A stretch of DNA of 64,000 nt from Sphingomonas sp. YR710 (GTDB lineage Bacteria > Pseudomonadota > Alphaproteobacteria > Sphingomonadales > Sphingomonadaceae). Both the position numbers and the translations under genes were made by a program. The stretch lies in the NCBI RefSeq assembly GCF_900101455.1, contig NZ_FMZJ01000009.1:1-64000 (forward strand). Direction: 5' to 3'. Under the pieces are notes generated by a model. That model saw only the letters and a program-made list of their open reading frames with translations. It did not search any database and had not been told where the DNA came from. Below are positions 45,422 through 55,169 of this stretch, in pieces; position 1 is the first letter of the stretch; each line of letters starts with the position of its first letter.

Positions 45422-46372
45422 TTACAGCAGCTTGATCTCGCGCAGCCGCTGCATCAGGAAATCGTGCGCCGTGATCGGCTCCGGATAGAGATTCGGACGG
45501 TCGGCGCTCACGCATCCGGGCAGCGTCTCGATCAGATAATCCGGCCGGAAATGCAGGAAGAACGGCATCGAATAGCGCGGCAGGCTGCGCCGTTCGGGCG
45601 GCGGGTTCATCACGCGGTGGCTGGTCGACGGCAGCACATTGTTGGTCAGCCGCTGCAGCATGTCGCCGATGTTCACCACCATCGCGCCCTCGGGCGTATC
45701 GACCGCCACCCAGCGGCCGTCGCGATCGAGCAGTTGCAGCCCCGCCTCCTCGGCGCCGAGCAGCAAGGTGATCGTGTTGATATCCTCATGCGCGCCGGCG
45801 CGGATGCCGGGCGCGTCGGGCGATACCGGCGGATAATGCAACAGCCGCAGCACGCTGTTGCCGTCGCGAACCGTATCCACGAAGAAATCGCGATCGAGCC
45901 CCAGATAGAGCGCGATCGCCGACAACACGCGCAAACCCGCTTCATCGAACGCGGCGAACAGGTCGAGATAGGTCTGTTTGAACCCTGGGATCTCGTCGGG
46001 CCACAGATTCGGGTTCATGAAGCCTTCGAACGGGTGCCCCTTCGGCAGTTCGCGCCCGATATGCCAGAATTCCTTGAGATCGGCCTCGGTCGCATCCTTG
46101 GCGGTTTCGACCCGGAACGGCGTATAGCCGCGCGCGCCGCCGCTGCCGGGCACGCGATAGGCGCGCTTCGTTTCCTCGGGTAGCGCGAAGAAGGCCTTCG
46201 CAAGCGATTCGGCGCGCGCGATCAGATCGGCAGGAATCCCATGATCGGCGACGACGGCGAAGCCGAATCGCTGGAAGGATCCGCCAATCGCCTGCGCGAA
46301 GCCTTCGGGATCGACATCGGATTGCGCCAGCGAGACGCTGGGCACGGTGCTGAGTTCTGCGGGAGCGGTCAT
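45422..46372 (-). CDS. Isopenicillin-N-synthase-like 2OG-Fe(II) oxygenase
   Basis: 316 aa from the ATG at 46372. The iron site is His195-x-Asp197 (AHEDIN) and His252 (TSHRVMN); Arg266-x-Ser268 (RYSMPFF) holds 2-oxoglutarate. The N-terminal DIOX_N domain is present (FGFAVVADHGIPADL). The family covers oxidative steps on small molecules; the bacterial members of this type are not well characterised and true penicillin synthesis is not implied. No strong ribosome site is seen, and MNV three codons upstream is an alternative start. It is divergent from the HerA-like ATPase gene. Confidence 0.9.
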   Translation of the reverse strand: MTAPAELSTVPSVSLAQSDVDPEGFAQAIGGSFQRFGFAVVADHGIPADLIARAESLAKAFFALPEETKRAYRVPGSGGARGYTPFRVETAKDATEADLKEFWHIGRELPKGHPFEGFMNPNLWPDEIPGFKQTYLDLFAAFDEAGLRVLSAIALYLGLDRDFFVDTVRDGNSVLRLLHYPPVSPDAPGIRAGAHEDINTITLLLGAEEAGLQLLDRDGRWVAVDTPEGAMVVNIGDMLQRLTNNVLPSTSHRVMNPPPERRSLPRYSMPFFLHFRPDYLIETLPGCVSADRPNLYPEPITAHDFLMQRLREIKLL

Positions 46373-46488
46373 GACATTCATATAAACAGGCCGAACGCCG
46401 ATTGCGACCGTATCGCAGCCATTCCATCCACAGTTTTTGTGGGGTCCGCGCTTGAACAGACCGCCCCCGATCCGCCAAAGACACACAG

Positions 46489-47961
46489 GTGACAGCACGT
46501 ATCGATATCGGCACCGGCGACAGAGGCGAATCGATCTTCTTCGATATCGAGGAGCTCCTCGCCACGCGCCTGCTCGTCCAGGGCAATTCGGGCTCGGGCA
46601 AGTCGCATCTGCTGCGCCGATTGCTCGAAGGATCGGCCGGGCTGGTCCAGCAGGTGATCATCGACCCCGAAGGCGATTTCGTCACGCTCGCCGACAAGTT
46701 CGGCCATGTCGTCGTCAATGCCGGCGAGCATAGCGAGAATGAGGTCGTGCGGCTGGCCACCCGCATCCGCGAGCATCGCGTCTCGGTGATCCTCGCGCTG
46801 GACGAGCTCGAGATCGAGGCGCAGATGCGCTGCGCCGCCACCTTCCTGTCGGCCTTGTTCGATGCCCCGCGCGATCACTGGTATCCGGCGTTGGTGGTGG
46901 TCGACGAGGCGCAATTGTTCGCGCCCGCCGTGGCCGGCGAAGTCTCCGACGAAGCCCGCCGCGCATCGCTTGGTGCGATGACCAACCTGATGTGCCGCGG
47001 CCGCAAGCGCGGGCTGGCCGGCGTGATCGCCACCCAGCGGCTCGCCAAGCTCGCCAAGAATGTCGCGGCCGAAGCCTCCAACTTCATGATGGGGCGCACC
47101 TTTCTCGACATCGACATGGCCCGCGCAGTCGATCTGCTCGGCATGGAGCGCAAACAGGCCGAGGTGATCCGCGATCTGCCGCGCGGCCATTTTCTGGCAC
47201 TCGGGCCCGCGATCTCGCGCCGCCCGATCCCGGTGAAGATCGGCGACGTGCAGACCCAGGCGCGCAGCGGCAGCCCGAAGCTGGTGCCGCTGCCCAGCGC
47301 GCCCGATACGCAAGCGATCCAGGGCATGCTGTTCGCCCCCGGAGACGAAGCCCTGCCCCCCGCCCCGCCGCCGCCGCGATCGAGCCAGGCGACGACCGAG
47401 GATCTGCTGCGATCGATCTCACGCCCCGGCCCTGTGCTGACCCCCGCGACCGCCACGCCGGCGATGCCGACCGAAGACCGCAATCGCATCATCGACGACG
47501 TGCTCGCCGAAATGGTCGCCGACCCCGAGGCGACCTATCGCGCCGCCGCCGTGCTGTTCCAGGATTTCGGCGTCCGCTGCCGCATGCACCAATTGCCCGA
47601 CAGCGGCCTCGACCTCATCGCCTTCCGCCGCCGGCTGGCGATGGCGCGGGCGAGATTGTTCGGCGAACCCGACGAGGAATGGCGACAGGCGCTGGCGATC
47701 GGGACGGCTTTGCCCGACGACATGCTCGGCCCCTTCCTGCTCGTAGCCCGCGCGGCACGCGAGAATAGCGAGGCCCCGAGCGATAGCGCGCTGGCACAGG
47801 TCTATGGCACCCATTCGCTCGGCCGGGTGCGGCGGCTGATGGCCTATATGGAGGAACAGGGGATCTTCGTGCTGCGCGTCGATCTCGGCGGCAAGCGCTC
47901 GATCACGATTCCGAAGCTGGGGTGGACCACCGCGGCGGCAGTGCCGGAGGCGGCGGAGTAG
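46489..47961 (+). CDS. HerA/DUF87-type ATPase
   Basis: 490 aa, GTG start at 46489. Walker A is GNSGSGKS at 32-39, Walker [11 protein letters not shown] with Asp139/Glu140, and [20 protein letters not shown] resembles the sensor/arginine region of HerA-FtsK-type helicases. The middle (about 280-330) is a proline-rich linker and the C-terminal part is a helical domain of unknown role. HerA proteins move along DNA in repair, while solitary bacterial members are often annotated only as DUF87 ATPases. No NurA partner is adjacent. Confidence 0.85.
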   Translation: MTARIDIGTGDRGESIFFDIEELLATRLLVQGNSGSGKSHLLRRLLEGSAGLVQQVIIDPEGDFVTLADKFGHVVVNAGEHSENEVVRLATRIREHRVSVILALDELEIEAQMRCAATFLSALFDAPRDHWYPALVVVDEAQLFAPAVAGEVSDEARRASLGAMTNLMCRGRKRGLAGVIATQRLAKLAKNVAAEASNFMMGRTFLDIDMARAVDLLGMERKQAEVIRDLPRGHFLALGPAISRRPIPVKIGDVQTQARSGSPKLVPLPSAPDTQAIQGMLFAPGDEALPPAPPPPRSSQATTEDLLRSISRPGPVLTPATATPAMPTEDRNRIIDDVLAEMVADPEATYRAAAVLFQDFGVRCRMHQLPDSGLDLIAFRRRLAMARARLFGEPDEEWRQALAIGTALPDDMLGPFLLVARAARENSEAPSDSALAQVYGTHSLGRVRRLMAYMEEQGIFVLRVDLGGKRSITIPKLGWTTAAAVPEAAE

Positions 47962-47971
47962 ACTGCCATTG

Positions 47972-48049
47972 TTACAGCAGGCCAGCCCCCAATGCCCCAG
48001 CCACGATCAACGCCCCAATACTAATGACCAATACGGCACCCGAAGCCAT
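47972..48049 (-). CDS. Candidate 25-aa hydrophobic peptide
   Basis: [20 protein letters not shown] followed by GAGLL, an uninterrupted membrane-spanning stretch on the minus strand between the HerA-like ATPase and trpG. The ATG is at 48049 and the TAA at 47972. The ribosome site is not good. It could be a type-I-toxin-like or small membrane peptide, or chance. Confidence 0.25.
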   Translation of the reverse strand: MASGAVLVISIGALIVAGALGAGLL

Positions 48050-48118
48050 TTACATAGCGATAGACCTTTCCGTAAGCGCCCCCTTTCCCCGCGCCGTCTC
48101 CCCCGCTACAGCGCCGTC

Positions 48119-48724
48119 ATGATCCTCGTCATCGACAATTATGACAGCTTCACCTGGAACCTTGTCCACTATCTGCAGGAGCTGGGCGCGGAGGTGCAGG
48201 TTGTGCGCAACGATGCGATCGGGGCGGGGCAGGCGATTTCGTCCGGGGCGGAGGCGTTCCTGATCTCGCCGGGGCCGTGCACGCCTAATGAGGCGGGCGT
48301 GTCGCTCGAGCTCGTCGCCGCCGCCGCCGCCGCGAAACGGCCGTTGCTCGGCGTCTGTCTCGGCCATCAGTCGATCGGCCAGCATTTCGGCGGGCGGGTG
48401 ATCCGCGCACCGCAACTGATGCACGGCAAGACCAGCCCGATCCATCATGACGGCACCGGCCTGTTCGAAGGCCTGCCCTCGCCGTTCACCGGCACGCGTT
48501 ATCATTCGCTGATCGTGCCCGAGGAGGATCTGCCGCCCGAGCTGGTCGTCAATGCGCGCACCCCGGACGGCACGGTGATGGGTTTCCGCCACGCGACGCT
48601 TCCGATCCACGGCGTCCAGTTCCACCCCGAAAGCATCGCCACCGAACATGGCCATGCGATGCTCGCCAATTTCATGCGCGCGGCGGGGATGACGGTGAAG
48701 GACCGGGCCGGAGCGGCGAAGTGA
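48119..48724 (+). CDS. trpG: Anthranilate/aminodeoxychorismate synthase glutaminase
   Basis: 201 aa from the ATG at 48119. Class-I glutamine amidotransferase: [11 protein letters not shown] (50-60), catalytic Cys80 in GVCLGHQ, His169 and Glu171 in GVQFHPES. It supplies ammonia to TrpE (or PabB) for anthranilate. trpD follows, which supports the tryptophan role; trpE is not in the window. The gap before it contains no tryptophan-rich leader peptide, so I see no attenuator. Confidence 0.93.
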   Translation: MILVIDNYDSFTWNLVHYLQELGAEVQVVRNDAIGAGQAISSGAEAFLISPGPCTPNEAGVSLELVAAAAAAKRPLLGVCLGHQSIGQHFGGRVIRAPQLMHGKTSPIHHDGTGLFEGLPSPFTGTRYHSLIVPEEDLPPELVVNARTPDGTVMGFRHATLPIHGVQFHPESIATEHGHAMLANFMRAAGMTVKDRAGAAK

Positions 48725-48742
48725 CGCCGCATCCTTCTGAAG

Positions 48743-48881
48743 CCTTCTCCCGCTTGCGGGAGAAGGTTTGGATGAGGGTCTTCTTTCTTCCTGTTGGCCT
48801 CGGCGCGTCGGCGAGGTCAGACCCTCATCCTCCCACCGCCTGCGGCGGCAGGCCCCTCCTTCTCCCGCAAGCGGGAGAAGG
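48743..48881. repeat. Nested REP-like inverted repeats between trpG and trpD
   Basis: CCTTCTCCCGC-TT-GCGGGAGAAGG (48743-48766) and CCTTCTCCCGC-AA-GCGGGAGAAGG (48858-48881) are two near-identical palindromes. Between them GATGAGGGTC (48771-48780) pairs with GACCCTCATC (48820-48829). The last arm GGGAGAAGGG is also the ribosome-binding site of trpD, 6 bp before its GTG start. Confidence 0.75.
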
Positions 48882-48887
48882 GATCGC

Positions 48888-49874
48888 GTGACCCACCTCC
48901 CCGATCCGATCATCACGCTCGACCAGCAGAGCGCGCAGGATGCGTTCGCGGCGATCCTCGATGGCACCGTATCCGACGAGGACATCGAGCGCTTCCTGAT
49001 CGCGCTCGCCAAACGCGACGAGACCAGCGCGGAGATTGCCGGCGCCGCGCTCGCGATGCGCGCGCGGATGATCCCGGTCACCGCACCGGCCGGAGCCATC
49101 GACGTCTGCGGCACCGGCGGCGACGGCGCGCATAGCCTGAACGTATCGACCGCGGTGTCGCTGGTCGTCGCCGCAACCGGCGTCGCCGTCGCCAAGCACG
49201 GCAATCGCGCGGCATCGAGCAAGGCGGGTGCCGCCGATACGCTCGAGGCGCTCGGCCTCGATCTCACGCGGGCGTCCGATCGCGCCGAGGCGTCGCTGAA
49301 CGAACTCGGCATCTGCTTCCTGTTCGCGCAGAAGCATCATCCGGCGCTCGCCCACATCGCCCCGATCCGCAAGCGCATCGGCCGGCGCACGATCTTCAAC
49401 CTGCTCGGGCCAATCGCCAATCCGGCCGGGGTGACCCGCCAGCTGATCGGCGTCGCGCGGCCCGATTATCTGCCGGTCTATGCGGGCGCGCTCGATCGGA
49501 TCGGCTGCGCATCGGCGATGATGGTCTCCGGCGACGAACCGCTCGACGAACTCTCGATCGGCGGGCCGAGCAGCATCTTCCGGCTCGGTGCCTGTGGCTT
49601 CGGGCCGGAACGGTTCAAGCCCGAAACGGCAGGATTGCAGCGCCACCCGCTCGAGGCGCTGCGCGGCGGGGGCGCGGCCTTCAACGCGGCCGCATTGAAG
49701 CGCCTGCTCGATGGCGAAGCCGGCGCCTATCGCGATGCCGTATTGCTCAACGCCGCCGCCGCGCTGATCGTCGCGGGGAAAGCGGCCGACTGGCTTACGG
49801 GGGTCGCGATCGCCGCCGAGGCGATCGACAGCAAGAGCGCGGCGAATTTGCTGGCGCGGTGGATCGCCTTCTAG
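48888..49874 (+). CDS. trpD: Anthranilate phosphoribosyltransferase
   Basis: 328 aa, normal length, from a GTG at 48888; the upstream open frame to 48768 is repeat DNA. DVCGTGGDGAHSLNVST is the phosphoribosyl-pyrophosphate loop, and KHGNRAASSKAGAADTLEALG follows with the metal and anthranilate sites. VSGDEPLDELS lies near residue 205. It makes phosphoribosyl-anthranilate in tryptophan synthesis. The start lies at the edge of a hairpin repeat, whose arm forms the ribosome site. Confidence 0.96.
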   Translation: MTHLPDPIITLDQQSAQDAFAAILDGTVSDEDIERFLIALAKRDETSAEIAGAALAMRARMIPVTAPAGAIDVCGTGGDGAHSLNVSTAVSLVVAATGVAVAKHGNRAASSKAGAADTLEALGLDLTRASDRAEASLNELGICFLFAQKHHPALAHIAPIRKRIGRRTIFNLLGPIANPAGVTRQLIGVARPDYLPVYAGALDRIGCASAMMVSGDEPLDELSIGGPSSIFRLGACGFGPERFKPETAGLQRHPLEALRGGGAAFNAAALKRLLDGEAGAYRDAVLLNAAAALIVAGKAADWLTGVAIAAEAIDSKSAANLLARWIAF

Positions 49875-49940
49875 GGCCTGCAAGACTTGGTTAACCATGT
49901 TCGTTTAACCGTTCGGGCCTCTCTTTGATGGGCTCGCCCG

Positions 49941-50699
49941 ATGTCGCTGCTATCCGCGCTCAGTTCGACGACCACCAGCCAGACCGGCACCGGATCGATG
50001 ACGGCTGCCGTCAAGGCCGCGATTGCGGCTGCGCAGGCGCAGGGTTCGGTCGCGCAGGCCGCAACCACGACCAGCGCGAACGGCGTCTCGATCTCCCCCG
50101 CCGCCAAAATCGCCGCCGCCGAGCAGGCCGATAATAAAAAGGACTTCACCGCGCTCTCGAACGAGGTACGCTCCACGCTCGACGCGCAATATGCCGCCGC
50201 GAAAGCCGCAAAAACCACTTCCAAGCCCGATCTCAGCCAGATGAGCGGCCGCGCGCTGTCGGCCATCATCCTCAACAAGACCGCCAGTTTCAGCTCGAGC
50301 GAGATTGCCGCCGCCAAACAGGAACTCGGCAACCGCACCCGCGCCGATTTCGCAAGCGCGACCAGCGGCGGTGCCAGCCTGTCGGCGCTCACCGTCTATA
50401 ACCAGCAGATCGTCAGCCAATATGATTCGATAACCCAGGAAGAACGCGACGCGCGCGGCTGGACCGACAAATTGCGCAGCAGTGCGGCGGCCTTCACCAC
50501 CGCTATGGCGAATGGCCGTGCGACGTCGTCGCTGTTCGATATGCTCGGCGACAATAGCAACAGCGACGGCACCGCCGCCTACACCGACCCCCTCACCGGA
50601 TTGACGGGCACCTCCTCCTCCAGCAATTCGACTTCCACCTCCTCGTCGCTGCTCGACATGCTCGGCACCACCAACAGCAGCGGCCAGACCAGCTACTGA
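49941..50699 (+). CDS. Low-complexity Ala/Ser/Thr-rich protein in trp operon
   Basis: 252 aa, no family recognised. It is rich in Ala, Ser and Thr, begins MSLLSALSSTTTSQTGTGSM and ends in a Ser/Thr stretch (SSSSNSTSTSSSLLDMLGTT). SLFDMLGD and SLLDMLGT are a short internal repeat. There is no signal peptide, no membrane helix and only one Trp. It lies between trpD and trpC on the same strand. Its role is unknown; a flagellar- or surface-associated filler protein is one possibility but I have no evidence for it. Confidence 0.8.
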   Translation: MSLLSALSSTTTSQTGTGSMTAAVKAAIAAAQAQGSVAQAATTTSANGVSISPAAKIAAAEQADNKKDFTALSNEVRSTLDAQYAAAKAAKTTSKPDLSQMSGRALSAIILNKTASFSSSEIAAAKQELGNRTRADFASATSGGASLSALTVYNQQIVSQYDSITQEERDARGWTDKLRSSAAAFTTAMANGRATSSLFDMLGDNSNSDGTAAYTDPLTGLTGTSSSSNSTSTSSSLLDMLGTTNSSGQTSY

Positions 50700-50753
50700 A
50701 CCCCAAGGAAACGGAACTTTCCCGATCGCCGCCGAGCCGCTATGCCGCGCGGC

Positions 50754-51545
50754 ATGAGCAACAAGCTGACCGAGATCTGCAACACCAAGCGCGATCATGT
50801 CGCGGCGCGCAAGGCCGCGACATCGTTCGCCGATCTAATGGCCGCCGCGAAGGGCCAGAGCGCGCCGCGCGGCTTTCGCGCCGCGCTCGATCGCAAGGCC
50901 GCCGCCGGCTATGGCCTGATCGCCGAGATCAAGAAGGCGTCGCCCTCCAAGGGCCTGATCCGCGCCGATTTCGATCCGCCGGCGCATGCTCGCGCCTACG
51001 AAGCCGCCGGCGCCGCCTGCCTCTCGGTGCTGACCGACAGCCCCTATTTCCAGGGCCGTGACGATTATCTGGTCGCTGCGCGCGCTGCCTGCACCCTGCC
51101 CTGCCTGCGCAAGGATTTCATGGTCGATCCGTGGCAGATCACCGAGGCGCGCGCGCTCGGCGCCGATGCGATCCTGATCATCGTCGCCGCGCTCGACGAC
51201 GGGCAGATGGCCGAGATCGAGGCGGCCGCGATCGACCATGGCATGGACGCGCTCGTCGAGGTCCATGATGCCGCCGAACTCGATCGCGCTCTCAAGCTCA
51301 AATCGCGGCTGATCGGCGTCAACAATCGCGATCTGCGCGATTTCTCGGTCGATTTCGCGCGCACCTATGAACTGGTCGGCAGCGCTCCGGCCGGCTGCAC
51401 CTTCGTCGCCGAAAGCGGGCTCGGATCGAAGGCCGATCTCGATGCGATGGCGGAACATGGCGTCCGCTGCTTCCTGGTCGGCGAGGCATTGATGCGCCAC
51501 GCCGATGTCGAGGCCGCCACCCGCCGGCTGCTGGTCGGCGTATGA
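50754..51545 (+). CDS. trpC: Indole-3-glycerol-phosphate synthase
   Basis: 263 aa from the ATG at 50754. TIM barrel with [55 protein letters not shown] and VAESGL: all the catalytic Lys, Glu, Asn and Ser positions of the family are present. It converts CdRP to indole-glycerol phosphate. It is not fused to TrpF. Its stop overlaps the moaC start (ATGA), indicating coupled translation. Confidence 0.97.
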   Translation: MSNKLTEICNTKRDHVAARKAATSFADLMAAAKGQSAPRGFRAALDRKAAAGYGLIAEIKKASPSKGLIRADFDPPAHARAYEAAGAACLSVLTDSPYFQGRDDYLVAARAACTLPCLRKDFMVDPWQITEARALGADAILIIVAALDDGQMAEIEAAAIDHGMDALVEVHDAAELDRALKLKSRLIGVNNRDLRDFSVDFARTYELVGSAPAGCTFVAESGLGSKADLDAMAEHGVRCFLVGEALMRHADVEAATRRLLVGV

Positions 51546-52012
51546 CCGGCCTTACCCATATCGATGCCGACGGCGCCGCGCGGATGGTGGACGTGTCCGC
51601 CAAGGCCGAAACGAAGCGCACCGCCGTCGCCGAGGGCCGCATCCTGATCGCGGCCGACGCTCTGAGCGCGATCCGCGAAGGATCGGTGAAGAAGGGCGAT
51701 GTGCTGGCGGTGGCACGCGTCGCCGGCATCATGGCCGCCAAGAAGACCGCCGACCTGATCCCGCTCTGCCATCCGCTGCCGATCTCCGGGGTCACACTCG
51801 ATCTCGACATCGAAGAGGGCGGCATCCGCGCGACCGCTTCGGTCACCACCACCTACACCACCGGCATCGAGATGGAGGCGTTGACCGCGGTCTCGGTCGC
51901 CTTGCTCACCATCTACGACATGGCCAAGGCGATGGACCGCGCGATGCGGATCGAAGGGATCCGCCTGCTCGCCAAGACCGGCGGCCGTTCGGGCGACTGG
52001 CGCGCACCATGA
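51542..52012 (+). CDS. moaC: Cyclic pyranopterin monophosphate synthase
   Basis: 156 aa. [18 protein letters not shown] and [23 protein letters not shown] contain the conserved active-site Lys, His and Asp/Glu set of MoaC, which forms cPMP in molybdenum cofactor synthesis together with MoaA (not in the window). It overlaps trpC and moeA by 4 bp at each end (ATGA), so trpC-moaC-moeA are read as one unit. Confidence 0.97.
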   Translation: MTGLTHIDADGAARMVDVSAKAETKRTAVAEGRILIAADALSAIREGSVKKGDVLAVARVAGIMAAKKTADLIPLCHPLPISGVTLDLDIEEGGIRATASVTTTYTTGIEMEALTAVSVALLTIYDMAKAMDRAMRIEGIRLLAKTGGRSGDWRAP

Positions 52013-53196
52013 GCCTGATTCCCGTCGCCGAGGCGCAGGCGCGGATGATCGCGCTTGGGGCACCCCTGCCGATTGAGACGGTGCCGTTGTTCCAGGCGAT
52101 CGGCCGCTACGCCGCCGCCGATCTGCTCGCCAAACGCACCCAGCCCGCCGCCGATCTCTCGGCGATGGATGGCTACGCAATCCGCTTCGCCGAGCGTCCC
52201 GGCCCATGGACCGTCGTCGGCGAGAGCGCGGCCGGCGGAGGGCTGGATGCCGCCTTGCTGCCCGGCCAAGCCGCCCGCATCTTCACCGGCGCACCGGTAC
52301 CCGAGGGTGCCGACACGATCCTGATCCAGGAAGAGGCCACCCGCGACGGCGCCATTTTGACGATGAGCGGCGAGGGACCGCCCGCCATCGGCGCGCACAT
52401 CCGCCGCGCGGGCAATGACTTCGCCGCGGGTTCGCTGCTCCTGCCCGCCGGCACCAAACTGAACGCGCCGGCGATCGCGCTCGCGGTGAGCGGCGGCCAT
52501 GCCGATATCGCCGTCCACCGCCGGCCACGGATCGCGATCCTGTCGACCGGCAACGAGCTGGTGCCCGCGGGCGAACCGACGCCGGGCGTGATGCTCCCGG
52601 CCTCGAACGGCCCGATGCTCGCCGCCATGCTCGCGCGCGATCCGGTCGAAGCACGGGACCATGGCGTGGTGCGCGATGATCTCGATCTGATCGCCGCAGC
52701 CTTCATGCGCCTGAAGGATCAGGCCGACATCATCGTCACCACCGGCGGCGCCTCGGTCGGCGACCATGATCTGGTATTACCGGCGTTGAAGAAGGCCGGG
52801 GCGAGCATCGATTTCTGGAAGGTGGCGATGAAGCCGGGCAAGCCGGTGATGATCGGCACTCTCGGCAACACGATCGTGCTCGGCCTGCCCGGCAATCCCG
52901 TCTCCGCCTTCGTCACCGCAACCTTGTTCCTGCGCCCGCTGATCGCGCACCTGCTCGGCGCGACCGATCCGATCCCGGCGACGACAACCGCCCGGCTCGG
53001 GGCGCCGCTCCCCCATTGTGGCTCACGCGCCGAATATCTGCGGGGCCGCTGGCGCGATGGCGCGATCATTCCGATCACCAGCCAGGACAGCGCCGCGCTA
53101 TTTGCACTGGCACAGGCCGAGGCGCTGCTCGTGCGCGATATCGATGCGCCGCCACTGGCCGCCGGCGATCCGGTGCAAATCATTACGCTCGCTTGA
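52009..53196 (+). CDS. moeA: Molybdopterin molybdenumtransferase MoeA
   Basis: 395 aa from the ATG that overlaps the moaC stop. AMDGYAIRF (domain I), [48 protein letters not shown] (molybdopterin-binding MoCF) and LPGNPVSAF are the conserved blocks. It inserts molybdate into adenylylated molybdopterin. lexA follows after 57 bp with its own promoter. Confidence 0.97.
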   Translation: MSLIPVAEAQARMIALGAPLPIETVPLFQAIGRYAAADLLAKRTQPAADLSAMDGYAIRFAERPGPWTVVGESAAGGGLDAALLPGQAARIFTGAPVPEGADTILIQEEATRDGAILTMSGEGPPAIGAHIRRAGNDFAAGSLLLPAGTKLNAPAIALAVSGGHADIAVHRRPRIAILSTGNELVPAGEPTPGVMLPASNGPMLAAMLARDPVEARDHGVVRDDLDLIAAAFMRLKDQADIIVTTGGASVGDHDLVLPALKKAGASIDFWKVAMKPGKPVMIGTLGNTIVLGLPGNPVSAFVTATLFLRPLIAHLLGATDPIPATTTARLGAPLPHCGSRAEYLRGRWRDGAIIPITSQDSAALFALAQAEALLVRDIDAPPLAAGDPVQIITLA

Positions 53197-53221
53197 CACT
53201 CCCCGGGAAGTTGCCTAGATG
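53193..53221 (+). promoter_or_regulatory. lexA promoter
   Basis: TTGACA (53193-53198) and TAGATG (53216-53221) at 17-bp spacing. The -10 touches the SOS box, so LexA binding would block RNA polymerase. The -35 overlaps the end of moeA. Confidence 0.7.
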
Positions 53222-53235
53222 TTCATCGTTCGTTC
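53221..53235 (+). promoter_or_regulatory. LexA (SOS) box
   Basis: GTTC-ATCGTTC-GTTC is the alphaproteobacterial SOS box consensus GTTC-N7-GTTC. It lies 18 bp before the lexA start codon, over the -10/transcription start, and gives autoregulation. Confidence 0.9.
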
Positions 53236-53253
53236 CTCCATGGGGTGCTCGCG

Positions 53254-53922
53254 ATGTTGACGCGTAAGCAGCATGAACTGCTCTGTTTCATCCACGACCG
53301 CCTGGCCGAAACCGGCGTCTCGCCGTCTTTCGAAGAGATGAAGGAGGCACTCGACCTCAAATCGAAGTCGGGCGTGCACCGGCTGATCAGCGCGCTCGAG
53401 GAACGCAATTTCATCCGCCGGCTTCCGAACCGCGCCCGCGCGCTGGAAGTGGTGCGGATGCCCGAAATCACGCCGACCGCGCCCAAATCCAATGTGGTGC
53501 CGATGCCGAAGGCACCCCCGGTCATCCTGCAGCCCGCCAATGACGTGCTGGAAATCCCGCTGCACGGCCGCATCGCCGCGGGTATGCCGATCGAGGCGAT
53601 GGAGGGGCAGAGCATGCTCTCCGTCCCCGCCGCCTTGCTGGGTCCCGGCGAGCATTATGCGCTCGAAGTATCCGGCGATTCGATGGTCGAGGCCGGCATC
53701 CTCGACGGCGACTATGCCTTGATCCGCCGCACCGAGACGGCCCGCGACGGCGAGATCGTCGTCGCGCTGATCGCGGACAGCGAAGCCACGCTCAAATATT
53801 TCCGCCGCGAAGGATCGATGATCCGCCTCGATCCGGCCAACCGCGCTTATGATCCGCAGCGTTATGCGCCTGATCAGGTGCGGGTGCAGGGAAAATTGGC
53901 GGGGCTGTTGCGGCGCTATTGA
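53254..53922 (+). CDS. lexA: LexA repressor
   Basis: 222 aa from the ATG at 53254. The N-terminal winged helix ([17 protein letters not shown], then [22 protein letters not shown]) is followed by a linker of about 25 residues longer than in E. coli. The cleavage site is Ala109-Gly110, the Ser-Lys dyad Ser143 and Lys181 ([11 protein letters not shown]). It represses SOS genes and self-cleaves with RecA. Its own promoter carries a GTTC-N7-GTTC box. Confidence 0.97.
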   Translation: MLTRKQHELLCFIHDRLAETGVSPSFEEMKEALDLKSKSGVHRLISALEERNFIRRLPNRARALEVVRMPEITPTAPKSNVVPMPKAPPVILQPANDVLEIPLHGRIAAGMPIEAMEGQSMLSVPAALLGPGEHYALEVSGDSMVEAGILDGDYALIRRTETARDGEIVVALIADSEATLKYFRREGSMIRLDPANRAYDPQRYAPDQVRVQGKLAGLLRRY

Positions 53923-53963
53923 GCGCGGGAATCAGCGTTCGCCGTGCCATCACTTACCTTCAT

Positions 53964-53979
53964 CCCCGCGAAAGCGGGG
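53964..53979. repeat. REP-like hairpin after lexA
   Basis: CCCCGC-GAAA-GCGGGG, 42 bp after the lexA stop. It may act as the transcript end. Confidence 0.6.
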
Positions 53980-54097
53980 ACCCGTGGACGGCGGCATCGA
54001 TTAATTTCGGCGGGCCTATATACCTAACTAGCCGAGCGCTGTCTGAGTTTGACTCTGTCTCGCGAGCAAGCGTAGCCCTCTGGGAACGGAAGGTGAT

Positions 54098-54496
54098 ATG
54101 GAAGACCGCCTAAAGAAGCTTGAGCGCGATGTAGCCCAGCAAGGTTACATGGTTCTCGTCCTAATGGTCCTTGTCATTTTGGACACCGCCGGGCTTCTCA
54201 TTCTATGGGGCGAACGGGGTAAACCAGACTTCGATCATATCGCGGTTTCGCTCACGGTCTTTCAAACTATGTTCGCCATAGCCGCCTTATACGGGTTCTG
54301 GGCGTTGCGTGGGCTGACCAGAGAAAAGGCGGAGGAAACCGCCAAGGAGGAAGTGGCTAAGATCGTAGCCCCCGTCGCGAATCGCGCGATTGCTGATTTT
54401 CTCAGGACATTGGGCGGAGAACGCACTATATCAGATGACGATCTAGCCAAACTTGTTGAGGCAGCAGGAAAGGAGGACGACAATGGAAAAAAGTGA
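54098..54496 (+). CDS. Two-TM membrane protein with coiled tail
   Basis: 132 aa. A short charged start (MEDRLKKLERDVAQQ, coiled-coil-like) precedes TM1 at about 17-37 (YMVLVLMVLVILDTAGLLIL) and TM2 at about 49-70. A charged helical tail follows (TREKAEETAKEEVAKIV). GGAAGG lies 5 bp before the ATG. It overlaps the peptidase gene by 14 bp. No family is recognised. Given the coupling, it may be the sensor, target or membrane anchor for that peptidase. Confidence 0.75.
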   Translation: MEDRLKKLERDVAQQGYMVLVLMVLVILDTAGLLILWGERGKPDFDHIAVSLTVFQTMFAIAALYGFWALRGLTREKAEETAKEEVAKIVAPVANRAIADFLRTLGGERTISDDDLAKLVEAAGKEDDNGKK

Positions 54497-54977
54497 AATG
54501 AACATCGTCGCTCGCCATTTGACGAAGGCCCCGGTTGACCTAGAAGCAATTTTTTCCGAACTCGGCATTGAATACAATGCGCTGTGGATGGATGGTGAGG
54601 CATCGGGATCGATCACCCGGAACGGTGATAGCTTCACCGTGGTGGTAAACGCTCTTGAGTCGACAAACCGCCAGCGTTTCACCGCTGCTCATGAGTTGGC
54701 ACATTACCTATTGCATCGCGACCTCATGGGCGATGGAAAGAAGATGCATCGGCATATCGATATGCTTTATGGCAGCGGCGAACAGTCTGGTGATGTCGTG
54801 TTCAAGCGCTTGCACGAGATCGAAGCGAACCGCATCGCCGCGCAGATCGTAATGCCAAAGAAGTTGGTAGAGCAGGAACATGCGACGACGACGGACACAG
54901 CCGCGCTGGCTAATAAGTTCGGCGTTTCCAAAGCTGCTATGGAAATCCGCCTCAAAACGCTGGGCTTGAGGGGTTAG
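54483..54977 (+). CDS. ImmA/IrrE-type metallopeptidase (M78-like)
   Basis: 164 aa from the ATG at 54483 with GGAGG 6 bp upstream. His-Glu-x2-His is in AAHELAHYLLH and the third ligand Glu in HEIEANRIAAQIVMP, as in ImmA of ICEBs1 and IrrE of Deinococcus. Those proteases cut a DNA-binding repressor on a signal. The tail (TDTAALANKFGVSKAAMEIRLKTLGLRG) resembles an XRE-like helix-turn-helix. No repressor gene is next to it, but it is coupled to a membrane protein, which is unusual. Located inside the inverted-repeat cassette. Confidence 0.85.
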   Translation: MEKSEMNIVARHLTKAPVDLEAIFSELGIEYNALWMDGEASGSITRNGDSFTVVVNALESTNRQRFTAAHELAHYLLHRDLMGDGKKMHRHIDMLYGSGEQSGDVVFKRLHEIEANRIAAQIVMPKKLVEQEHATTTDTAALANKFGVSKAAMEIRLKTLGLRG

Positions 54978-55169
54978 GGCTCCCTTTGGCCCCTCAATCG
55001 CCTTGGGCTGATACAGGCTCCCGATCTGCTTCGCCTTCTTCTGTCCACCAAGGAGGTAGGCTTTCGTGAGAATGTAGCGGGGAAACCGTGTAACAAGGTA
55101 GTCCAGATTTTGCGGGCCCGCCAATCTGATTTTGGCTAGTTAGGTATACTAGTTAGGTATATAGGCCCC

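Noticed and set aside
54708-55124. 138-codon minus-strand frame opposite the ImmA-type gene
   Set aside because: The part before 54978 is antisense to the peptidase with HELAH. The first 47 codons look somewhat protein-like, but the start would be TTG without a ribosome site.
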